NCBI GenBank assembly: GCA_001800945.1
Contig: MGWJ01000048.1
Coordinates: forward strand, 1 to 7,200
Length of the DNA: 7,200 nt
Source of the DNA: Flavobacteria bacterium RIFCSPLOWO2_12_FULL_31_7
GTDB taxonomy: Bacteria > Bacteroidota > Bacteroidia > Flavobacteriales > Flavobacteriaceae
Direction: 5' to 3'
Notes under the pieces: model-generated
Databases searched by the model: none
What the model was told of the DNA's origin: nothing
Seen by the model: only the letters and a program-made list of their open reading frames with translations
Shown: one piece after another, positions 1 through 5,137 of the stretch
How positions within the stretch are numbered: position 1 is the first letter of the stretch
Layout: every line of letters begins with the position of its first letter
Translations under genes and position numbers: made by a program

Positions 1-905
1 CTGCTAAAGACCGAATTGCGTTACACATTATCAACAGCGCAGAAGAAAAAGGTATTTTAAAACCTGGCGCAACCATTGTAGAAACCACTTCTGGAAATAC
101 TGGCTTTAGTTTGGCTATGATTAGCATTATCAAAGGCTACAAATGTATTTTAGCGATAAGCGATAAAAGTTCACCAGATAAAATTGACATGCTGAAAAGT
201 ATGGGCGCTAAAGTATATGTTTGTCCGGCAAGTGTTGCAGCAGACGATCCAAGAAGTTATTACGAAGTAGCAAAAAGAATTCACGAGGAAACCCCTAATT
301 CTATTTACATCAATCAGTATTTTAATGAGTTAAATATTGATGCGCATTATTGTAGCACAGGGAAAGAAATTTGGGAACAAACAGACGGATTAGTAAGTCA
401 TGTTGTGGTTTGTAGCGGAACAGGCGGAACCATTTCTGGAATTGGAAAATACTTAAAAGAGAAAAATCCATTGATTAAAATTTTGGCGGTGGATGCTTAC
501 GGTTCGGTGTTGAAAAAATACCACGAAACTAAAGAGTTTGACGAAAAAGAAATCTATTCATATAAAATTGAAGGTTTGGGTAAAAACCTAATACCAACTT
601 CCACCGACTTTGAAATTATTGATCAATTTGTAAAAGTGACGGATAAAGAAAGTGCCTTAATGGCGAGAGAAATTTCAAGAACCGAAGGTTTATTTGTAGG
701 CTATACCTCTGGTGCAGCTTTTCAAGCGGTAAAACAATATGCTGAAATGGGCAAATTTGACGAAAACAGTAATGTAGTAGTACTTTTCCCTGATCATGGT
801 TCTCGTTATATGAGTAAAATTTATAGCGACGAATGGATGCAAGAACAAGGATTTTTAGATTCCGAAAATATGGACGATTCTTTAAAAATAGAAATCATTA
901 GATAA
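1..905 (+). CDS. PLP-dependent cystathionine beta-synthase / cysteine synthase family enzyme (5' end missing)
   Basis: This is a fold-type II PLP enzyme that joins serine or O-acetylserine to a thiol or sulfide, in cysteine or cystathionine metabolism in the cytoplasm. The frame is open from base 3, giving 300 visible residues, so an N-terminal piece is missing; from typical family length I estimate a few tens of residues. The first visible residues, AKDRIA, correspond to the family SxKDR motif, whose Lys (bases 6-8) forms the Schiff base with PLP. TSGNTG (visible residues 29-34) is the substrate loop and GTGGT (139-143) holds the PLP phosphate. The C-terminal YMSKIYSDEWMQEQGFL resembles the end of the eukaryotic cystathionine beta-synthase catalytic core more than CysK. 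No heme-binding segment is visible and no C-terminal regulatory CBS-domain pair is present; the protein ends about 15 residues after that motif. Whether it makes cysteine or cystathionine cannot be decided from sequence. A strong terminator follows. Confidence 0.93.
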   Translation, partial: AKDRIALHIINSAEEKGILKPGATIVETTSGNTGFSLAMISIIKGYKCILAISDKSSPDKIDMLKSMGAKVYVCPASVAADDPRSYYEVAKRIHEETPNSIYINQYFNELNIDAHYCSTGKEIWEQTDGLVSHVVVCSGTGGTISGIGKYLKEKNPLIKILAVDAYGSVLKKYHETKEFDEKEIYSYKIEGLGKNLIPTSTDFEIIDQFVKVTDKESALMAREISRTEGLFVGYTSGAAFQAVKQYAEMGKFDENSNVVVLFPDHGSRYMSKIYSDEWMQEQGFLDSENMDDSLKIEIIR

Positions 906-930
906 ATTCACCTAAACCTACCAACACACG

Positions 931-968
931 AAATCCTCCTTTTATAACCTAAAGGAGGATTTTTTTTT
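931..968 (+). terminator. Rho-independent terminator of the PLP-enzyme gene
   Basis: A perfect 12-bp stem pairs bases 931-942 with 951-962 (AAATCCTCCTTT with AAAGGAGGATTT), with an 8-nt loop. The + strand has eight Ts from 961 on. It begins 25 bases after the stop codon of the PLP-enzyme gene. The left side lacks a long A-run, so it should work mainly on the + strand. Confidence 0.9.
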
Positions 969-1000
969 ATTGCAACTTAATTTCCAAACTTGTATCGGTA

Positions 1001-1035
1001 TTTCCAGTTTTGACAGTTTCATTTCCAGTTTTAAC
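1001..1035. repeat. Short imperfect direct repeat in the 969-1139 intergenic stretch
   Basis: TTTCCAGTTTTGAC (1001-1014) recurs with one change as TTTCCAGTTTTAAC (1022-1035), an offset of 21 bases. A shorter relative, TTTCCA, lies at 981. The stretch between the terminator and the next gene holds nothing else clear. I found no good TAnnTTTG box for the gene at 1140. The repeat could be a regulator site or a remnant of coding DNA on the - strand, and neither is established. Confidence 0.35.
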
Positions 1036-1139
1036 AACTTTCTTTAAAAATATTTCAGCTTCTAAAATCTTTTCTGTAACTGAAATTAAACCATTTCCAA
1101 ACTAAAGTGTCCAATACTAAACTTTAAAATTTTATAGAT

Positions 1140-1568
1140 ATGAAAAATGTAGTAAAAAAGTTAGTCGTGGCCACCGCATTAGTATTTTCAGTAGGAGTAT
1201 CTGCTCAAGATAGAAAAGAGAAACTAAAAAATGCTACCCCAGAAGAAAAAGTAGAAATGCGAACCAATAAAATGTCTGAAAAATTAGGACTAGACGAAAA
1301 TCAGAAAAAGAAAGTCAAAGAAGTGTTTGCCGCACAACAAAAAGAAAACGAAGCGGTTAGAGAAGAAATGAAATCCGAAAGAGAAAAAGCACGAGCCGAA
1401 AGAGAAAAAGCCCTAGCAGAAAAGAAAGCCATCCTAAAAAAACAACACGAAGCGTTAAAAGCAAAGCTAAAACCAATTCTTACAGAAGAACAATTTAAAA
1501 AATGGGAAGCGATGCAAAATGAAAATATGGAGAAAGTGAAAGAGCGAAGAAATCATAAAAAACAATAA
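1140..1568 (+). CDS. Small exported Spy/CpxP-like (LTxxQ-type) charged helical protein
   Basis: This 142-residue protein has a signal peptide at residues 1-22 (basic start, hydrophobic core, cleavage after VSA before Gln23). The mature part is almost entirely Lys, Glu, Arg and Ala and should be helical or coiled-coil. Two Spy/CpxP-like motifs flank the charged region: LGLDENQKKKV (49-59) and ILTEEQFKKW (113-122), the second an exact LTxxQ. Spy and CpxP of enterobacteria are periplasmic chaperones or stress sensors with paired LTxxQ motifs. Many Bacteroidota encode similar short proteins, often labelled DUF4890 or Spy/CpxP-like. A periplasmic chaperone or stress role is therefore inferred, not shown. 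The ATG at 1140 is supported because it places the signal peptide exactly at the N-terminus. No regulatory gene is adjacent within the window. A second small exported protein follows 69 bases downstream. Confidence 0.85.
   Translation: MKNVVKKLVVATALVFSVGVSAQDRKEKLKNATPEEKVEMRTNKMSEKLGLDENQKKKVKEVFAAQQKENEAVREEMKSEREKARAEREKALAEKKAILKKQHEALKAKLKPILTEEQFKKWEAMQNENMEKVKERRNHKKQ
1375..1411 (+). repeat. 21-base tandem duplication encoding a coiled-coil heptad
   Basis: The 16-base string CCGAAAGAGAAAAAGC occurs at 1375-1390 and again at 1396-1411, an offset of 21 bases or exactly seven codons. The encoded residues read REKARAE then REKALAE (about residues 81-94). The duplication adds one heptad to the charged helix without shifting frame, suggesting recent growth of the coiled coil by slippage. 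Confidence 0.7.
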
Positions 1569-1585
1569 ATTTTTATTAAAATAGC

Positions 1586-1614
1586 TTTCATATTGAAAAT
1601 ATTTTCTATTTTTG
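1586..1614 (+). promoter_or_regulatory. Candidate Bacteroidota promoter for the 109-residue exported protein
   Basis: TATTTTTG at 1607-1614 matches the Bacteroidota -7 consensus TAnnTTTG exactly. The -33 element is weak: only TTT at 1586-1588, 18 bases upstream, with no TTG at the right distance. Transcription would begin near 1620, leaving a leader of about 18 bases before the ATG at 1638. AT-rich DNA yields such boxes by chance, so this is tentative. Confidence 0.35.
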
Positions 1615-1637
1615 ATAAAACTATTAAACAAATTACA

Positions 1638-1967
1638 ATGAAAAATTTATTAGGCGCTCTTGTTTTATTCTTAGCTTTCACAGTAAATGCTAGCGCTCAA
1701 GAGACATTTAAAAAAGTAGATGAAAAAGTTGAAGCTAAAACTGACTTAGCCGCACTTTCTGAAGTTGTTCCTGTTCAAGGTACTTTAAGCGAAGACTTAT
1801 TCCGTTTATTTGAATACAAGTACAGAAATTTAAACGAAAACCTTTCTGCAGAAAGAAAAGTTGAATTAGCTAAAATTATTGAATTAAAATTAAGAGCTAC
1901 ACTTTCAGCTGATCAGATGCAAAACATTGAAAAAAAACCAGGTTTGTTGAAAAAATTAACAAACTAA
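1638..1967 (+). CDS. Small exported protein of unknown function
   Basis: This 109-residue protein starts at ATG 1638. The frame also opens at a TTG at 1593, but that would put 15 residues in front of a textbook signal peptide and would lie upstream of the likely promoter box, so I prefer the ATG. Residues 1-20 form the signal peptide (basic start, LLGALVLFLAF core, cleavage after ASA before Gln21). The mature part of about 90 residues begins with a Lys/Glu-rich segment, then two probable helices containing LFRLFEYKYRNL and LAKIIELKLRATL, then LSADQMQNI. LSADQ loosely resembles the LTxxQ motif of the preceding gene, and it could be a distant functional partner of that Spy-like protein. No Cys is present and there is no lipobox. 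I do not recognise the family. The convergent terminator follows 13 bases after the stop codon. Confidence 0.8.
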   Translation: MKNLLGALVLFLAFTVNASAQETFKKVDEKVEAKTDLAALSEVVPVQGTLSEDLFRLFEYKYRNLNENLSAERKVELAKIIELKLRATLSADQMQNIEKKPGLLKKLTN

Positions 1968-1980
1968 AAAAGTAAATATC

Positions 1981-2022
1981 AAAAAAATCCCGTTCCAATT
2001 AAGTTAGGAACGGGATTTTTTT
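1981..2022. terminator. Bidirectional terminator between convergent genes
   Basis: A perfect 16-bp inverted repeat pairs 1981-1996 with 2007-2022 around a 10-base loop. The G/C core is TCCCGTTCC / GGAACGGGA. The outer part is seven As on the left and seven Ts on the right, so each strand ends in a T-run. It lies 13 bases after the + strand small-protein gene and 14 bases after the hemL stop on the - strand, and can terminate both. Confidence 0.92.
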
Positions 2023-2036
2023 GTGCTGTATTTACT

Positions 2037-3323
2037 CTATAAAACTTTAGCCACTTCGTTGATACTATCAATCGTATAATCTAAATCTTCATACGTTAAC
2101 GCATCCGTAATAAACCAAGTTTCATAAGCTGAAGGCGCAATATAAATACCACGCTTTAACAATTCATGAAAGAATTTTTTAAAGGTATCATTGTCTCCGT
2201 TTTTAGCTGTTTCAAAATCATACACTTCATTTTTATCAAAATGCACAGAAATCATTGACCCTACTCTATTTATAGTAAAATCGATATTATTTTCAGATAA
2301 AACTTTGTCAATTCCTTTTTCTAAGTAAGCTGTTTTTTGTTCTAAACGCTCAAAAATTGCTGCATCCGAATTCAATTCCAACAACATTTGATATCCAGCT
2401 GCCATCGCCAAAGGATTTCCAGACAACGTTCCCGCCTGATATACTGGCCCAAGAGGCGATAACATATTCATGATTTCATTTCTAGCTGCGAAAGCTCCTA
2501 CAGGCAAACCTCCACCAATCACTTTTCCGAAACAAACGATATCAGCATCTACCCCAAATAATTCTTGCACACCTCCTTTTGCTAAACGGAATCCGGTCAT
2601 CACTTCATCAAAAACTAAGACTGCTCCATTTTCTACACAAAGTTGCTTTAAACCAGATAGAAACCCGCTTTTTGGAGGAATACAACCCATATTTCCTGCA
2701 ACTGGCTCTACGATAATAGCGGCAATTTCATTTTTATTCGCTTTGAAAAGTGCTTTTACATTTTCAAGATCATTGTACTTGGCTAACAAAGTGTCTTTCG
2801 CTGTTCCTTCAGTCACACCTGGACTATTAGGCACACCAAACGTACTTAAACCACTTCCTGCTGCAATTAAAAACGAATCTGAATGTCCGTGATAACAGCC
2901 AGAAAACTTAATAATTTTATCGCGTTTTGTATAACCACGAGCTAAACGAATTGCACTCATACAAGCTTCAGTACCCGAATTTACAAAACGAATTTTATCA
3001 ATATTTGGCACCATAGAAACCGCTAATTCTGCAATTTTAGTTTCTAATTCTGTTGGCGTTCCGAATGAAGTTCCTTTTTTAGCTTTTTCAATAATCGCAT
3101 TAATAACAGGTTCATGAGCGTGACCTAAAATCATAGGTCCCCATGAATTAATATAATCAATATATTTATTTCCATCTTCGTCAAATAAATAAGCCCCTTT
3201 AGCTTCTTTTATAAAAATTGGAAAACCACCCACTCCTTTAAAGGCTCTTACTGGCGAATTCACACCACCAGGAATAACTTCATTTGCTTCAATGAATAAC
3301 TGACTGCTTCTTTGATATAACAT
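2037..3323 (-). CDS. hemL: Glutamate-1-semialdehyde 2,1-aminomutase
   Basis: HemL converts glutamate-1-semialdehyde to 5-aminolevulinate, the second step of the C5 route to heme and other tetrapyrroles, in the cytoplasm. At 428 residues it is full length for the family. Visible signatures of this fold-type I PLP aminotransferase-like enzyme include the N-terminal IPGGVNSPVRAF (17-28), NSGTEACMSAIRLARG (115-130), CYHGHSD (143-149), the cofactor-binding VFDEVMTGFR (237-246), and FGKVIGGGLPVGAF (265-278) with the Schiff-base Lys at 267. The C-terminal part is intact and ends at a TAG. The ATG at 3321-3323 shares its A with the TAA stop of the upstream glucosaminidase gene (TAATG), implying translational coupling and no promoter of its own at the start. 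It is the last gene of a three-gene operon. No other hem gene is in the window. Confidence 0.97.
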   Translation of the reverse strand: MLYQRSSQLFIEANEVIPGGVNSPVRAFKGVGGFPIFIKEAKGAYLFDEDGNKYIDYINSWGPMILGHAHEPVINAIIEKAKKGTSFGTPTELETKIAELAVSMVPNIDKIRFVNSGTEACMSAIRLARGYTKRDKIIKFSGCYHGHSDSFLIAAGSGLSTFGVPNSPGVTEGTAKDTLLAKYNDLENVKALFKANKNEIAAIIVEPVAGNMGCIPPKSGFLSGLKQLCVENGAVLVFDEVMTGFRLAKGGVQELFGVDADIVCFGKVIGGGLPVGAFAARNEIMNMLSPLGPVYQAGTLSGNPLAMAAGYQMLLELNSDAAIFERLEQKTAYLEKGIDKVLSENNIDFTINRVGSMISVHFDKNEVYDFETAKNGDNDTFKKFFHELLKRGIYIAPSAYETWFITDALTYEDLDYTIDSINEVAKVL

Positions 3324-4174
3324 TATTTTTTTACTTTTAATTTTTGACCAATTGAAATTCCCGTATCTATAATATTGTTTAAACTTTTTAATTCATCTAC
3401 AGATAGATTATATTTTTTTGATAACGAATATAATGTATCGCCTTGTTGCACAATATGTTCTCCGTTCACTTGAGTAACAACTCTTGGTTGCGGAACAAAA
3501 TTTCTTCCTAAAACTTCGTTATCAATTTTATACAATTCATAACGTTCAATAATTCCAATTAACTTGGAAGGATATAAAGTATCTGTTGCATAACCTGCTT
3601 GTTTTAAGCCATTCGCCCATGCTTCATAATCACCTTTATCTAATTTGAACAAACTTTCATATCTTTTTCTTGAGGTTAAAAAAGTAGAATGATCTCTGTA
3701 GGATTCAGCAGGATCTTTGTATTTTCTAAAACATTCTTGTTCGGCATCGTCATCATATTTAACAGATTCGCCCATCCAACCCGTGTGACATTTTATTCCA
3801 AAATGATTGTTAGCTTCTCTAGCTAATTGTCCGTAACCAGCACCAGATTCTAAAATCCCTTGCGCCATAGTAATACTTGCTGGTACACCATGAACCTTCA
3901 TATTATTTTTGGCCGTTTCTTTAAAATCTGAAATGTATTTTTTTACATCTTCTGTTGTAGCTTTAACTTTTGAAGTTGCCACTAAAACTTCACTTCCAGA
4001 GGATTTAGTTTCCTTTGGTGGAATTTCTTTAACTACCGGAACTGTTTTAGCAGGAAACCTTTTAGTTACTGGATAACTTTTGGTGTTTGATGTTTTTTTA
4101 GTGGTTCTAATTTTAGAACTTCCACAACTTATAAAAAGTAGAGAAATAAAAACTATTAAAATTTTCTTTATCAT
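3323..4174 (-). CDS. Glucosaminidase-LysM lipoprotein (peptidoglycan hydrolase)
   Basis: This 283-residue envelope protein probably cleaves glycan strands of peptidoglycan. Residues 1-16 are a lipoprotein signal peptide with lipobox FISC, so Cys17 should be lipidated and the protein membrane-anchored in the periplasm. Residues 18 to about 75 are a Lys/Thr/Pro/Ser-rich linker. Residues about 78-217 form a FlgJ-like N-acetylglucosaminidase domain: AQGILESGAGYGQLA holds the expected catalytic Glu109, NNHFGIKC (122-129) is typical, and QAGYATDTLYPSKL (192-205) carries the conserved Tyr region. Residues about 238-282 are one LysM peptidoglycan-binding repeat (HIVQQGDTLYSLSKKYNLS...). The order signal, linker, hydrolase, LysM is common in Bacteroidota. 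Its ATG overlaps the upstream stop by four bases (ATGA), and its TAA overlaps the hemL ATG, so it is the middle gene of a coupled operon. Exact substrate and any role in cell separation are inference. Confidence 0.93.
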   Translation of the reverse strand: MIKKILIVFISLLFISCGSSKIRTTKKTSNTKSYPVTKRFPAKTVPVVKEIPPKETKSSGSEVLVATSKVKATTEDVKKYISDFKETAKNNMKVHGVPASITMAQGILESGAGYGQLAREANNHFGIKCHTGWMGESVKYDDDAEQECFRKYKDPAESYRDHSTFLTSRKRYESLFKLDKGDYEAWANGLKQAGYATDTLYPSKLIGIIERYELYKIDNEVLGRNFVPQPRVVTQVNGEHIVQQGDTLYSLSKKYNLSVDELKSLNNIIDTGISIGQKLKVKK

Positions 4175-5067
4175 AATATTATTTTCGTTTTACCTTTTTT
4201 TTCTAAAGCTTTATTCATGCCAGCAATACCTTGTATACCTCCAGTATGAATAGCTACTATTTTTGAATTTGATGGGAAATAATTATTCTCAATTAAATTC
4301 ATAATTCCGAACATCATTTTACCAGTATAAATTGGATCTAAAGGAATTTGATATTTTTGATAGAATTCATTAATAAAAGCTATCAATTCATCGGTTACTT
4401 TTCCATAACCACCAAAATGGTAATCGCTATTTAAAGACCAATTCTCTTTGTTTGCAAATTTAGCAATATCATTTTGTAAAAAGTCTCCTTTTAAGGAAGA
4501 AAATCCAATAATCTTCTGATTGTTTGCAGAACCATTAATTATTCCAGTTATTGTACCGCCAGTTCCAACAGAAGTGCAGATGTGAGTGAACTCAAAATCT
4601 AAATCAGTTATTATTTCTTCACAGCCTTTTATAGCTAATGCGTTGGTACCGCCTTCTGGTAATAAATAAAATTCCCCATAATCTTTTCGTAATTTTTCAA
4701 TAAAATCTGCCGTATCTTTAAGTCGATATTGTTCCCTAGAAATAAAAACGAATTTCATTCCTAATTGTTGTGCTTGTAACAAACTTGGATTTTCGGAAAT
4801 TTTATCATGTAATTCTTCACCTCTTATAATTCCGATGGTTTCAAAACCAAAAGTTTCACCTGCTCCAGCAACAGCAACAATATGATTAGAAAAAGCTCCA
4901 CCAAAAGTTAGTAAAACTTCCTGATTTTGTTTTTTAGCTGCTTCGATATTGTATTTTAATTTTCGAAATTTATTCCCTGAAATAATAGGATGCAGTAAAT
5001 CTTCTCTCTTCATATAAAGAGATATATTATTTGGAAAAGTGGCAGATATAAGTTGATTTTCAGACAT
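4171..5067 (-). CDS. PLP-dependent D-cysteine desulfhydrase / ACC deaminase family protein
   Basis: This 298-residue cytoplasmic fold-type II PLP enzyme belongs to the family that breaks down D-cysteine or 1-aminocyclopropane-1-carboxylate (ACC). MKREDLLHP leads into ISGNKFRKLKY, where Lys33 is the expected Schiff-base residue. FSNH (59-62) is the substrate loop and GTGGT (168-172) binds the PLP phosphate. The two positions known to separate the activities read YTGK (247-250) and HTGG (274-277). ACC deaminases have Glu and Leu there (YEGK, HLGG), while D-cysteine desulfhydrases have Ser/Thr and Thr, so ACC deaminase activity is unlikely. It is shorter than typical members of about 330 residues. 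It ends in tandem stops TGA TAA, with the TGA overlapping the next gene's ATG. The 5' end is odd: a terminator hairpin and its U-tract directly precede the ATG. The next Met is at residue 19, too close to KREDL to be a convincing start. Native substrate is unknown. Confidence 0.9.
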   Translation of the reverse strand: MSENQLISATFPNNISLYMKREDLLHPIISGNKFRKLKYNIEAAKKQNQEVLLTFGGAFSNHIVAVAGAGETFGFETIGIIRGEELHDKISENPSLLQAQQLGMKFVFISREQYRLKDTADFIEKLRKDYGEFYLLPEGGTNALAIKGCEEIITDLDFEFTHICTSVGTGGTITGIINGSANNQKIIGFSSLKGDFLQNDIAKFANKENWSLNSDYHFGGYGKVTDELIAFINEFYQKYQIPLDPIYTGKMMFGIMNLIENNYFPSNSKIVAIHTGGIQGIAGMNKALEKKGKTKIIL

Positions 5068-5103
5068 AAAAAAATCCCGAATAAGTTTTACTAATTCGGG
5101 ATT
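5068..5103 (-). terminator. Terminator of the T9SS cargo gene, abutting the next start codon
   Basis: On the - strand, AATCCCGAAT (5103-5094) pairs over 10 bp with ATTCGGGATT (5082-5073) around an 11-base loop, followed by a T-run ending at 5068. The T9SS gene stops at 5124, 20 bases upstream of the hairpin. The ATG of the desulfhydrase-like gene is at 5067, immediately after the T-run, so the terminator occupies that gene's whole leader. Confidence 0.88.
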
Positions 5104-5137
5104 AAATATAATTATTTATTTACTTAGTTTCCTACAA
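5103..5137 (-). promoter_or_regulatory. Possible promoter for the desulfhydrase-glucosaminidase-hemL operon
   Basis: On the - strand, TATATTTA (5110-5103) matches TAnnTTTG at all but the last base. A TTG at 5137-5135 lies 24 bases upstream, slightly longer than the usual 17-23. It overlaps the 3' end of the T9SS gene. Transcription would start near 5098, inside the terminator's first arm, giving a leader of about 30 bases that lacks part of the full hairpin. It is the only candidate I see close upstream of this operon, and it is weak. Confidence 0.3.

Noticed and set aside
1564..1577. AATAAA...TTTATT inverted repeat after the Spy-like gene
   Set aside because: The stem is short and made only of A-T pairs, too weak to act as a terminator.
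2470..2892. 140-codon open frame on the + strand
   Set aside because: It lies wholly inside hemL on the opposite strand. hemL shows all family motifs there, while this frame gives a Pro/Ser/Thr-rich sequence with no recognisable domain. It is an antisense shadow.
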